NCBI GenBank assembly: GCA_039698075.1
Contig: JBDKTJ010000078.1
Coordinates: 1 to 11,315, forward strand
Source of the DNA: JAJFVC01 sp039698075
Lineage (GTDB): Bacteria; Planctomycetota; Planctomycetia; Pirellulales; Thermoguttaceae
Length of the DNA: 11,315 bases
Reading direction: 5' to 3'
Numbering within the stretch: position 1 is the stretch's first letter; every line of letters begins with the position of its first letter. Under the pieces are notes generated by a model. It ran no database searches, had not been told where the DNA came from, and was given only the letters and a program-made list of their open reading frames with translations. Below are positions 1-7,495 of this stretch, piece after piece. Both the position numbers and the translations under genes were made by a program.

Positions 1-1
1 G

Positions 2-580
2 TTGCCGAAGGACAAAGAGGCACGCGCGGCGGTCACGGCGTTTCAGATTGGCGCAAATTCGACAACCGGGGCCTGTCCACCGCCGCTGACGGCTCATGAG
101 CGGGAGGAGATTGCGCGGCAGCTAAAACTTCAGCAGGAGGAGATGGCTCGACAACAGAAGCTTCGCGAAGAAGAGAAAAAGCTATTACAGCGGCAGGAGG
201 CACAAGAGGGAGCCGATTTTGGATTGGCAACCGCCGATTCCGCGATCGAACAGGATTCGACAAATCAGGACAGCGATCGCGACGAGAAGGCCCGAACGTT
301 CGGGGAGGCCGATGACGCCGAATTCACTTTTGGGGAAGATTTTGCCTACGGGATTGATTTTTCTGAGACGCCGAAGGAACGCGAGAAGATTCAGCCGTGG
401 TGGTGGGTGGGGATCGGGGTAATTTGGGTTCTGGTGCTTGGCTTTGTGATTGTGCAGTGGGGTTCCAGCATGTGGGAACGAGTCGGATGGCCATGGTGGG
501 CATGGATCGTCCTTGGGGTGTTTTTGTTGGTAGCGGCATTCGGATTACACACTCGCCAGAGAGCAACACCCCGTAAGTAA
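2..580 (+). CDS. Coiled-coil protein with two C-terminal membrane helices (5' partial)
   Basis: The frame is open to the left edge, so the true start probably lies outside; the first complete codon here is a TTG. I do not recognise a family. Counting from that codon, residues about 31-66 are rich in Glu, Gln, Lys and Arg with a heptad-like pattern and probably form a coiled coil. Residues about 70-130 are acidic and low in complexity. Two hydrophobic helices follow (about 133-153 and 164-182), with Trp-rich edges (PWWW and WPWWAW), and then a short basic tail. The N-terminal part is therefore probably cytoplasmic. The helix pair resembles the two-helix unit repeated in the FHA protein two genes downstream. 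The stop lies 38 bases before the DUF1559 gene on the same strand, which suggests co-transcription. The coding call is firm; the function is unknown. Confidence 0.75.
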   Translation: MPKDKEARAAVTAFQIGANSTTGACPPPLTAHEREEIARQLKLQQEEMARQQKLREEEKKLLQRQEAQEGADFGLATADSAIEQDSTNQDSDRDEKARTFGEADDAEFTFGEDFAYGIDFSETPKEREKIQPWWWVGIGVIWVLVLGFVIVQWGSSMWERVGWPWWAWIVLGVFLLVAAFGLHTRQRATPRK

Positions 581-608
581 ATGTGACCGGCAATGCCAGA
601 GGTTGTTT

Positions 609-613
609 GGAGG
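609..613 (+). promoter_or_regulatory. Ribosome binding site deciding the DUF1559 start
   Basis: GGAGG ends 5 bases before the ATG at 619. The frame is open further back to a GTG at 583, but that codon has no comparable site and would put 12 extra residues in front of the short prepilin leader. The ATG at 619 is therefore preferred. Confidence 0.75.
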
Positions 614-618
614 ACATC

Positions 619-1623
619 ATGGCCAATTTTCCAACGAAGCCTAATGCAACGCGGGCAGGTTTTAGCTTGGTGGAATTGCTGGTCGTCATAGGGATCATTT
701 GCATGTTGATTGGCCTTTTGATGCCTGCCGTGCAGTCGGCGAGGGAATCGGCTCGGAGAACGCAGTGCATCAACAATCTGCATCAGATTGGACTGGCCGT
801 TTTGCAGCATGAGGCGGCTCATCAGTATTTTCCGACGGGCGGTTGGGGAAGCCTGTGGATGGGCGATCCGGATCGCGGAACGGACGAGAACCAACCGGGC
901 GGTTGGATTTACAATATTTTGCCCTATCTGGAGCAACAAGCGGTCCATGACTTGGGAATGGGCAAGGATGCCGATGCCAAGAAGGTATTGGCGGTCAAGA
1001 TGCAAGGCACACCCATTCCTGGCGTCAATTGTCCGAGCCGAAGAATCGCGGGACTCTATAAGCATTCGCGAGGCGGTTCCGCATATAATGCGTCGGGCCA
1101 GGCGGACATGGAAGCTCGCAGCGATTATGCGGCCAATGCCGGCGATACCCGTGTGGTTACGGGGGCGGGTCCAAGCAGTCTCGACGATACGACTTTCAAG
1201 TGGCCGGACCCGAAAAAGATGACGGGGATCTCCTACTTTCGCAGTAAGGTACGGACGGCCGACGTCACCGATGGCGCAACCAACACGTATCTTGTCGGCG
1301 AGAAGTGGCTCGGCGCGGACCACTATGACAATGGTCAAAGCTACGGGGACGACAACAGCCTCTACCAAGGTGCGTCTCACGACATTCATCGCTGGGTGGC
1401 GGCAACCCCCAGCAAGCCGTGGCCTCCGCTTCCAGACAGCAATATCACCGTAGACAGCGAACAAAACCTTTCCGGACGGTTTGGCAGTTCCCACCCTAAC
1501 GCTTGGAATGCCGCGTTTTGCGACGGATCGGTGCATACGCTCAGTTTTCGCATTGCTCCGGAGGCGCACCGTCGGCTGGGTTGCCGAAACGACGGAAAAC
1601 GCATCAACGAAGCGATACCGTAG
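619..1623 (+). CDS. DUF1559 prepilin-like protein
   Basis: The product is 334 residues. It opens with a type IV prepilin-like leader of 14 residues ending in Gly, then FSLVELLVVIGII: Phe at +1, Glu at +5, and a long hydrophobic helix (about 15-37). A prepilin peptidase would be expected to cut at Gly14-Phe15. After the helix comes the DUF1559 body with familiar segments: ESARRTQCINNLHQIGLA, GGWIYNILPYLEQQ, a VNCPSRR segment, RSDYAANAGD, TDGATNTYLVGEKW, and a C-terminal FCDGSVHTLSF followed by a HRRLG..NDG ending. Length and order fit the family, which is widespread in many copies in planctomycetes. The role is not settled; these are pseudopilin-like envelope proteins. No pilus or secretion ATPase gene is nearby. 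The stop is 57 bases before the FHA gene on the same strand. Confidence 0.93.
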   Translation: MANFPTKPNATRAGFSLVELLVVIGIICMLIGLLMPAVQSARESARRTQCINNLHQIGLAVLQHEAAHQYFPTGGWGSLWMGDPDRGTDENQPGGWIYNILPYLEQQAVHDLGMGKDADAKKVLAVKMQGTPIPGVNCPSRRIAGLYKHSRGGSAYNASGQADMEARSDYAANAGDTRVVTGAGPSSLDDTTFKWPDPKKMTGISYFRSKVRTADVTDGATNTYLVGEKWLGADHYDNGQSYGDDNSLYQGASHDIHRWVAATPSKPWPPLPDSNITVDSEQNLSGRFGSSHPNAWNAAFCDGSVHTLSFRIAPEAHRRLGCRNDGKRINEAIP

Positions 1624-1680
1624 AGCAAACGCGATTCTCCAAGAAAAATCTTCTGGGACCGTGCATTTGAGGAGCCTGCC

Positions 1681-3006
1681 ATGGACGTGAAGTTGGTCGT
1701 GATCGGCGGTAAAAAGGCCGGGATGGTGATCCCCCTCCTTGCGTCGAGGTTTTTGATTGGCCGCGGCAACCGTTGTCACATCCGGCCCCGGGGCGATCTG
1801 ATCGGCGATTTGCATTGCGCGATCTCGACGGATGGCGATTCGGCGACGCTCGAAGACGGGGGGACGCCGGTTGGAACCTTGGTTAACGGCGAGCGTGTGG
1901 TGGGGCGACGGCCATTGCACAGCGGCGATCGGATCAAGATTGGCCCACTGGAGTTTGAGGTCCGATTGGCAGCGCAAGACGCCGGTGAAACGAAGCCGTC
2001 GATTCACGGGGCGGACGCCGTTGCCGGTCGAGGGCCAGAGAAAACCGTTGCGTCCGAAAAGAGTTTGGGGTTGCAGCCGACCGATCTGTTGTTGCTGGCG
2101 ACGATCATCCCTCTGGTTGGTGTTCTGTTGAGTTTTCTGCCGAACTTCTGGTTTTGGCGAGCGGTCGGCGGGATTTTTTTGGCAGTGTCCGCATGGACGC
2201 TGGTCGTTCGTGCGCGACGCATGAACGGTTTTTTGTGGGACGCCTTAAACGTAGCCGTTGTGTTTTTGGCGGCGATGATCGTGTACCTGATGTTGCCGGC
2301 GGATTGGGTGTGGCAGGGTGGATCCGCCGCGTTGATTGTGGCATTGGCGGTCGTCGTTGCAGTTCGGATTTGGTGCAACAAGCTCGACGAGACGAATTTA
2401 GCCTTGTTGGCGGCGATCGGCATTTTGGCGTTTATTCTTATCACGGTGCTGTCGCCTGTGCCATGGGCGTGGTTTGCCGATTTGACGGTTTTGGCGGGTC
2501 TGTTCGGGCTGAGCATGATTCGAGCCCGCAAAACCACCGCGTCCCCAAAAAAGAGCGACGCGAAATCAGCCACCCGATTTGATGAACTCACATTGCTTTT
2601 GTTGGTGCCGATCCTGGTGTTGACGGTCTTTGCCGTTGGGCAATCCGTACCGATGTTCAATCCCTGGCAAGGCGGGGCGGTGTTGCTTTGGACGCTGCTG
2701 ACCTCGATGTTCGGTTTCCGCGTGATTGGCCGAAGCGTGCGTACGTGGAACGAAGCGGATTGGGTGCTGGCGGCGGTGGTCGGTTTCCTGACGCCCATGG
2801 TGGCGAGTCTGGCGATCCCGGTGTTTTGGGTGTGGGCGGCGGAGGCCGCGGTTCTGCTGGCGGCCGTCGCGGCGTTTTTCTATTTTGACGGCAAACGCGT
2901 GCTGAAACGGAGGTCCGATCAACTCCTGTTGCAATGGACGGTCGTTGGCATTGCCTTGGTGGCTATCCTGGGATTTATATTTCCGTCCAAATGGTGGCTG
3001 GGGTAG
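1681..3006 (+). CDS. FHA-domain protein with about eleven membrane helices
   Basis: The product is 441 residues; GAGGAG ends 6 bases before the ATG. Residues 1-96 fit a forkhead-associated domain, a phosphothreonine-peptide binding fold: Gly27-Arg28 in LIGRGN, His45 in DLHC, and Asn69-Gly70 in GTLVNGERV. The usual Ser three residues before the His is Gly here, so binding may be altered. A linker (97-132) leads to about eleven hydrophobic helices to the C-terminus. These are arranged as a repeated two-helix unit of about 50-60 residues: an acidic or polar residue plus Leu-rich helix, a short loop with W-x-W or P-W, a second helix, then Arg/Lys. Units start near residues 134, 187, 237, 300 and 358, with a half unit from 412. 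The FHA domain is presumably cytoplasmic. No protein kinase gene is in the window. The FHA call is good; the membrane part matches no transporter I recognise. Confidence 0.88.
   Translation: MDVKLVVIGGKKAGMVIPLLASRFLIGRGNRCHIRPRGDLIGDLHCAISTDGDSATLEDGGTPVGTLVNGERVVGRRPLHSGDRIKIGPLEFEVRLAAQDAGETKPSIHGADAVAGRGPEKTVASEKSLGLQPTDLLLLATIIPLVGVLLSFLPNFWFWRAVGGIFLAVSAWTLVVRARRMNGFLWDALNVAVVFLAAMIVYLMLPADWVWQGGSAALIVALAVVVAVRIWCNKLDETNLALLAAIGILAFILITVLSPVPWAWFADLTVLAGLFGLSMIRARKTTASPKKSDAKSATRFDELTLLLLVPILVLTVFAVGQSVPMFNPWQGGAVLLWTLLTSMFGFRVIGRSVRTWNEADWVLAAVVGFLTPMVASLAIPVFWVWAAEAAVLLAAVAAFFYFDGKRVLKRRSDQLLLQWTVVGIALVAILGFIFPSKWWLG
2080..3003 (+). repeat. Protein-level repeat: two-helix membrane unit, five and a half copies
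   Basis: This is the membrane half of the FHA protein. The copies are recognisable only in the translation. Each begins with D/E/N plus a Leu-rich helix (TDLLLLATIIPLVGVLL, TNLALLAAIGILAFIL, DELTLLLLVPILVL, ADWVLAAVVGFL, SDQLLLQWTVVGIAL). It continues with a loop containing Pro and Trp (PNFWFW, PADWVW, PVPWAW, FNPW, PVFWVW, PSKWW) and a second helix usually ending in Arg/Lys. The last copy stops after the Trp loop. Assignment is by eye; the copies are diverged. Confidence 0.65.
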
Positions 3007-3055
3007 GTGACGAGGACGGCGTAGCGGATTCTTCTCGGCAAAGGTGCAAGAAAAA

Positions 3056-3733
3056 ATGCTTGGGGAATATCTGAATCGGCGCGTGTGCGGAATCGTCGTC
3101 GTCATGGTCTGGGCCACAACGGGAATGGCCGAGGCGGCCACGATTGCGACGTATCGCAGCTTGTCGTTCTTCCCGCCGCACGGACGTGTGAAAGAGGTGC
3201 CGACCGCCATTACCCCAGCGCTCGAAGGGACCATCGAACTGAATTATCGGAGCCGGAAGTCCGACGGTTGCCTTTGGTCGCTCACCAACTCGTCGCATGA
3301 CGCCGAATACATGATCTCCCTGCAACACAGAAAACTATGTGCGCGGCTTTGGGTTCAAGGCCATGGATATGTGTTTAACCAATCGATCCGTCCCGGCAGC
3401 GGCGTCAACGGGTGGCACAGCGTGCGGCTGTCTTGGAGGCAGGGTTCCAACACCCTGTTTACCGTGGACGGTCGTACGGTGAGCGCGGCCAATTCCGGTC
3501 CCCTGCGCGCGTTTGTTGTGGACGATTTTTATCATCAGATAGGAGACAATAGCAGCCAATTCCATATTCCGTTTCCTTTTATCGGCAGAATGCACAATGT
3601 AGTGATTCGGAATACCTATGACGTTTCCGACCAGCGGATGCTGGCCATGTGGGCTGCGATGTTGCTTGGGCTGTTGGTTTATGGCTGGCGCATGAGAGGG
3701 CGGAACGTTGCCGGCCGTCGTCCTAACGCGTAG
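3056..3733 (+). CDS. Secreted LamG/concanavalin-like protein with C-terminal membrane anchor
   Basis: The product is 225 residues from the ATG at 3056. A GTG in frame at 3044 is possible, but AAGGTG at 3041-3046 serves better as ribosome site for the ATG. Residues 1-27 form a signal peptide: Arg pair at 8-9, hydrophobic core, then Ala-Glu-Ala before the likely cut. The body (about 30-190) has features of a LamG-like jelly roll: GTIELNYRSRKSDGCLWSL, then GWHSVRLSWRQGSNTLFTVDG, and near the end a FIGRMHNVVI strand. Such folds often bind carbohydrate or act as adhesion modules, though no ligand can be named. Residues about 195-210 form one membrane helix followed by the basic tail RMRGR and RR, so the body should face outward. 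The stop is 12 bases before the PATR gene, implying translational linkage. The LamG assignment is by pattern and moderately sure. Confidence 0.8.
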   Translation: MLGEYLNRRVCGIVVVMVWATTGMAEAATIATYRSLSFFPPHGRVKEVPTAITPALEGTIELNYRSRKSDGCLWSLTNSSHDAEYMISLQHRKLCARLWVQGHGYVFNQSIRPGSGVNGWHSVRLSWRQGSNTLFTVDGRTVSAANSGPLRAFVVDDFYHQIGDNSSQFHIPFPFIGRMHNVVIRNTYDVSDQRMLAMWAAMLLGLLVYGWRMRGRNVAGRRPNA

Positions 3734-3745
3734 GGAGTAGGGTTC

Positions 3746-6700
3746 ATGATGAAAGCTCGAAAAGTCATCCTGGCGTTTGCGGCGTTGGCGCTATTGGGCG
3801 AGATGAATGCAGTGTCCTTGCAGGGAGCGCCTCCGAAGGCGGCCACCCGGAAAACGCCGCCCAAAAAGGTATTTCGCGACAAGTCGATGACTTGGGATGG
3901 CGATGGAGTCGCGCCGTTGGGCGGATCGGGAATCTGGAGCGTTCGGGACGCCCGTTGGCAGATGGGACAATCGTACCGCGCCTGGCGGTGGGAGTTTCTC
4001 AGGACGGCGATTTTTGACACGGCGGCCGGCACGGTCACGCTGGGCAGCGACATTGTCGCCCATCACTTGGTGTTTGGGGTGGACGGCTACTATGTGACCG
4101 GCAAGTATCCGCTGATCCTCTACAAGCCGGAACCGACGATTACGGTCGCTCGTCGCGGCGATACGGCAACGATGAACGTGAGCATCGAGGGCGATGCCGG
4201 TTTGCGCAAGGCCGGCGGCGGCGCGTTGCGGCTTACCTGCGCAAACCATTACACCGGCGAAACCGCAGTCGTGGGCGGCACGCTTATTCTCGATGGCGGT
4301 CGTCTGCCGAAAGACGATTCCGTCTTGGCGGATACCTCGGTCGTCATTTCAAAGGCCGTGGTGAGCCTGCAAGGAGACCATCACCGCACCGTGGTCCGCA
4401 ACGGCCCTTTCAAGGTTCAATCGGGCATCCTGTCGGCCGACGCCTCCAAGCTGGCTAATTCGTTCGACCTGCCGAGCGTCTTTCTGACGAATGGAACGTT
4501 GACGGGCTCGCATGCTCCCTTGCCCGGTTACAGTCATTTTTTGGTCCGTGGCGTCATCACGTCCACCGGAGACGGGCCGTCGCTGGTTTCGGCTGGACTT
4601 TCCGATGACCGTTCCGACGCCCCAGTCGTCACCTTTCGCGTAGCCTCGGTTGGCCGCAACCCGAAAACGAATTTGTTGGTTTCCGGGGTGATCGCGGACT
4701 GCGCGGCCGCAAAAAACAAGGTCTCGGTCCGTAAACTTGGTACGGGAACCTTGGCGTTCTCCGCCGCCAACACGTACGGCGGCGACACCACCGTCAGCAA
4801 TGGGACGCTGCTTTTGGATTTCGACCAGCCCGGTGCGCCGGCCAGCGATATCGTCAAAGGTTCCACGTCGCTCACGCTCAACGGCGGTGCGCTGGCCGTC
4901 TGTGGCAAAGCGAACGCGGAAAGCCGTCAAACTTTCGACAGTGTCCGCCTGTCCCGCGATGCTTCTCAGATTGTCGTGACGAGCGGAGTCGGAGGCACGG
5001 TGAGCCTGGCGCTCGGTAAAATCGACCGCCAGATGGGCGGCACGCTGGACTTTTCACTGCCGGCCAGCGGCGTCATCCACACGACGACGCGCAACGCCAA
5101 GCCCCGCGAAGGGCAACCGCCTCTCTTGGGCGGCTATGCGACCGTGGACGGCCGCACGTGGGCCACATGCGACGATAAAATTGCTCCCGGCGTTATCGGC
5201 GGCTTGACCCGTTACCACGAGGGTTTCTTGGCCGACGCAGACGTCGATGTGCCGCTCGGCCGCAGTACGCCGAAGGAAATGACGGTGAATTCGCTCCGAT
5301 TCAACAAGGCGGGCGAAGCCAGAGTGAATGCCTCCGGCCCGTTGACCATCGCCAGCGGCGGCATCCTCGTCACCAGCGAGGTGGGCAAGCACGCCACGTC
5401 GATTCGTGCCGATCGTTTAACCTCCGGCAACGGCCAGGATTTGGTGATTCTCCAGAACAACCGTCAAAAGGCTTTAATCATCGCTTCTCCCATGGTTGGC
5501 CCGATGGGGGTGACCAAATCGGGCGCTGGCTCGCTGATTCTCACCGGCCGCAACACGTACGAAGGCGACTTTGTCATCAACGGCGGCCTCGTGCGGTTGG
5601 ACAAGCCCAACACCTTGGGCGGCAAAACGGCAGGAATTCACCTCCTGGCCGGCACCCTGGATCTCAATGGTCAGACGGTCTCCAGCGGCAAGTTCCTCTC
5701 GGTCGACGATGGCGCAGGGTGGTCTCGGGCGTTGTTGAACAAAAATCCCCAAAAGGCCGCCAGCTTCGCGCCGAGCGTGATTATCGCCACCAACAAGGAT
5801 CTACTGACAGGCGGCGACGGCGACCTGACGCTTGCCGGCTCCATCGTTTCTCAAAAGGACAGCGATAGAGGAAAGCTTGTCAAAACCGGGCGTGGCGCGC
5901 TCACCCTCTCCGGGCGCAACACGTTCCGCGGCAACACCAGCATTGCCGACGGCATCTTGCGGCTCGCCAACCCCGAGGCCCTGGCAAAGAGCATCTTGGA
6001 CTATAGCGGCAAGGGGACGCTTGCTTTCGGCGATCTGACAAAAGCGTCGCTCGGCGGCTTGACGGGTAAGCGAGACCTGCCGCTGAGCGGATCCCGCGGG
6101 CCGGTGGTCCTGACTGTCGGCGGCAACAACGTGGACATGATTTACAAAGGCGTGCTGAGCGGTCCCGGCAGCCTGACGAAGATCGGCGCAGGCCGCCTGA
6201 CCTTTCGCGGCGCGACCTATGGGGGCGCTACGACGATCTATGCCGGGCTGCTCGACGTCGACCTTTCGCCGGCCTTCAACGGGTCCGGCAAAGTGTTTCT
6301 CCATCACACCGACACGTCGGTCAACAAAACCAGCCTCCGCCCCAGGCTTATTTACCGAATCCACGAAACCGAATCACCTTATGCCGGGATCGGTTCCACC
6401 ATTCTTGGCGGCGACCTGCATACAAGGGCGGACATCGTGCATGGCGCGGCCAGTGGGCCGGCCAATGTCCAAACGTGGTGGACGGCTCCTGCAGACATCG
6501 ACAAGGCGAACCATGTGATCGGCGGCATTTTCAACTTGAAAGGCGTCCGCGAAGTTGGTGGCGGCGCAACGGACGTTTTCGTTCTCCAAATGAGCTACGA
6601 TCCCGAAATGCTGCAACGCGATTCCGGACAAAGCGAAGCCGAAGCCGTCGCTCAACGCCGGTTGTATCTGGCCGTATCAACCGGCACAGGCTGGGTTCCG

Positions 6701-7207
6701 GCCGTAAACGCCAATCTCGGTGGAACACCCCATTGGCAAGCCGATTCCGTCCCAACCAGCAGCTTGGGAACGATGTTGAACGACAAGTTGGGATGGCATG
6801 GCGTGGACACCAAAAACCATGTGGTGTGGGCCGTGGTGAACGGCAATAATACGTTCGCCGTAGTGGTTCGTCCCTCGGGGCGTCACCAAGATCGTCAAGT
6901 GAACAACAACGATACGTCTGTCGCAGTGGTTCATTCCGCTGGGCGTCAAGATCGTAACTCTGGCGTGATGAACAACAACGATACGTCCGCCGCAGTGGCT
7001 CGCCCCGCTGGGCGTCAAGATCGTCGCTCTGACATCGTAAACGGCGACAACACGTCCGCCGCAGTGGTTGAAACGGACCCCACCGTGCAAGAGCCGCCAT
7101 CCATCCACCTGTGGGTGGCGTTCGCCGTCGGATTTGTTTTTCTCGTGTTGTTGTCCGTGTTGTTTTACCGTTACAAAAAGCAAAAAACGTCCCCAAAGAT
7201 TCGATGA
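3746..7207 (+). CDS. Large PATR (autotransporter-associated beta-strand repeat) surface protein
   Basis: The product is 1153 residues. GGAG at 3734-3737 precedes the ATG at 3746; an adjacent ATG follows. The signal peptide spans about 1-28. The start of the mature part (TWDGDG, then IFDTAAGTVTLGSDIVAHHLVF) is typical of PATR proteins. At least five PATR motifs, of the form LxKxGxGxLxLxGxNTYxGxTxIxxGxLxL, lie near residues 150-185, 325-360, 588-625, 709-747 and 809-841, predicting a long right-handed beta-helix. A globular region (about 865-1042, including FVLQMSYDP, LYLAVSTGTGW and NHVVWAVVN) matches what often ends planctomycete PATR proteins. Next come tandem 21-23-residue repeats (1032-1111), the motif QEPPS, one membrane helix (about 1122-1142) and a basic tail (YRYKKQK). 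No autotransporter barrel is present, so anchoring is by the C-terminal helix or by sorting. Role: surface or periplasmic structural or adhesive protein (inferred). Confidence 0.92.
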   Translation: MMKARKVILAFAALALLGEMNAVSLQGAPPKAATRKTPPKKVFRDKSMTWDGDGVAPLGGSGIWSVRDARWQMGQSYRAWRWEFLRTAIFDTAAGTVTLGSDIVAHHLVFGVDGYYVTGKYPLILYKPEPTITVARRGDTATMNVSIEGDAGLRKAGGGALRLTCANHYTGETAVVGGTLILDGGRLPKDDSVLADTSVVISKAVVSLQGDHHRTVVRNGPFKVQSGILSADASKLANSFDLPSVFLTNGTLTGSHAPLPGYSHFLVRGVITSTGDGPSLVSAGLSDDRSDAPVVTFRVASVGRNPKTNLLVSGVIADCAAAKNKVSVRKLGTGTLAFSAANTYGGDTTVSNGTLLLDFDQPGAPASDIVKGSTSLTLNGGALAVCGKANAESRQTFDSVRLSRDASQIVVTSGVGGTVSLALGKIDRQMGGTLDFSLPASGVIHTTTRNAKPREGQPPLLGGYATVDGRTWATCDDKIAPGVIGGLTRYHEGFLADADVDVPLGRSTPKEMTVNSLRFNKAGEARVNASGPLTIASGGILVTSEVGKHATSIRADRLTSGNGQDLVILQNNRQKALIIASPMVGPMGVTKSGAGSLILTGRNTYEGDFVINGGLVRLDKPNTLGGKTAGIHLLAGTLDLNGQTVSSGKFLSVDDGAGWSRALLNKNPQKAASFAPSVIIATNKDLLTGGDGDLTLAGSIVSQKDSDRGKLVKTGRGALTLSGRNTFRGNTSIADGILRLANPEALAKSILDYSGKGTLAFGDLTKASLGGLTGKRDLPLSGSRGPVVLTVGGNNVDMIYKGVLSGPGSLTKIGAGRLTFRGATYGGATTIYAGLLDVDLSPAFNGSGKVFLHHTDTSVNKTSLRPRLIYRIHETESPYAGIGSTILGGDLHTRADIVHGAASGPANVQTWWTAPADIDKANHVIGGIFNLKGVREVGGGATDVFVLQMSYDPEMLQRDSGQSEAEAVAQRRLYLAVSTGTGWVPAVNANLGGTPHWQADSVPTSSLGTMLNDKLGWHGVDTKNHVVWAVVNGNNTFAVVVRPSGRHQDRQVNNNDTSVAVVHSAGRQDRNSGVMNNNDTSAAVARPAGRQDRRSDIVNGDNTSAAVVETDPTVQEPPSIHLWVAFAVGFVFLVLLSVLFYRYKKQKTSPKIR
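6839..7078 (+). repeat. In-frame tandem repeat near the end of the PATR gene (69-bp unit)
   Basis: Four units start at 6839, 6902, 6971 and 7040. The two central units are 69 bp each, the first is 63 bp, and the last is cut short. The encoded pattern is N-N/G-N/D-D/N-T-S/F-x-A/V-V-V/A, then R/H-P/S-S/A-G-R-Q-D-R. Units 2 and 3 are close at the DNA level (shared AACAACAACGATACGTC and GCTGGGCGTCAAGATCGT), so the expansion is fairly recent. The first unit grades into the end of the preceding domain (VVWAVVNGNNTFAVVV), which looks like the seed. It forms a spacer between the domain and the membrane anchor. Confidence 0.9.
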
Positions 7208-7213
7208 GATCGG

Positions 7214-7495
7214 ATGGCAAACAAAAGAGAGACAAAGTGGTTCAACGTGTCCGGGATTGACTTGGCGTTGCTCGGAATTGCCACAGCCTTGGTGGCCATC
7301 GGGGCGCTATTGCTGTGGTTTTCTCCCGTTTGGTGGGGCCGATATCTTGAGTTGCTGGATGTGCGCGTTTGGCCGCTGTGGAAGGTGATCGGCCTGGTCG
7401 TGGTGTTGGTGGAAATCTTAGTCGTCGTTCGCTGTTGGCCGAATGCGAAACGCCGACAGCCCCGCGACGAGGACGCGGAAAAAATATGCCCCTGA
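7214..7495 (+). CDS. Small two-helix membrane protein, unknown function
   Basis: The product is 93 residues, starting 6 bases after the stop of the PATR gene; only a weak GAGA precedes the ATG, consistent with translation carried over from upstream. Residues about 14-34 (IDLALLGIATALVAIGALLLW) and 52-72 are hydrophobic helices joined by a short loop holding PVWW and VWPLW. A charged tail follows (about 75-93, Arg, Asp and Glu rich). The helix pair closely follows the plan of the repeated unit in the FHA protein: Asp plus Leu-rich helix, Pro/Trp loop, second helix, basic end. No known family is recognised. It overlaps the next gene by 10 bases in another frame. Its conserved position between the PATR and hydrolase genes, if found elsewhere, would support a real accessory role. 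Confidence 0.72.
   Translation: MANKRETKWFNVSGIDLALLGIATALVAIGALLLWFSPVWWGRYLELLDVRVWPLWKVIGLVVVLVEILVVVRCWPNAKRRQPRDEDAEKICP

Noticed and set aside
391..2007. Long open frame on the - strand (about 538 codons)
   Set aside because: It lies opposite the DUF1559 and FHA genes, which have clear family motifs and ribosome sites. Its translation is Arg/His/Pro-rich with no recognisable domain, typical of a mirror frame in GC-rich coding DNA.
2004..2798. - strand open frame opposite the FHA membrane region
   Set aside because: Low-complexity Thr/Asn/Ala/Arg composition, no domain, and fully covered by the hydrophobic repeat coding on the + strand.
6839..7078. CRISPR-like or noncoding repeat array
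   Set aside because: The units are contiguous, in frame, diverged and of unequal length (63 and 69 bp), without unique spacers; they are protein-coding tandem repeats.
6300..7207. Classical autotransporter with a C-terminal outer-membrane barrel
   Set aside because: The C-terminal part has no amphipathic barrel strands or terminal Phe; it ends in a single hydrophobic helix and a basic tail.
6531..7235. - strand frames with repeated Arg/Cys-rich segments opposite the PATR gene end
   Set aside because: The repetition only mirrors the 69-bp tandem repeat of the + strand gene; no ribosome site or family likeness.
7369..7485. Longer start for the first hydrolase, using the in-frame codon at 7369
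   Set aside because: This extension lies wholly inside the preceding gene, is Arg/Gly/Pro-rich, and would put 39 residues before a normal anchor helix; the ATG at 7486 is better.
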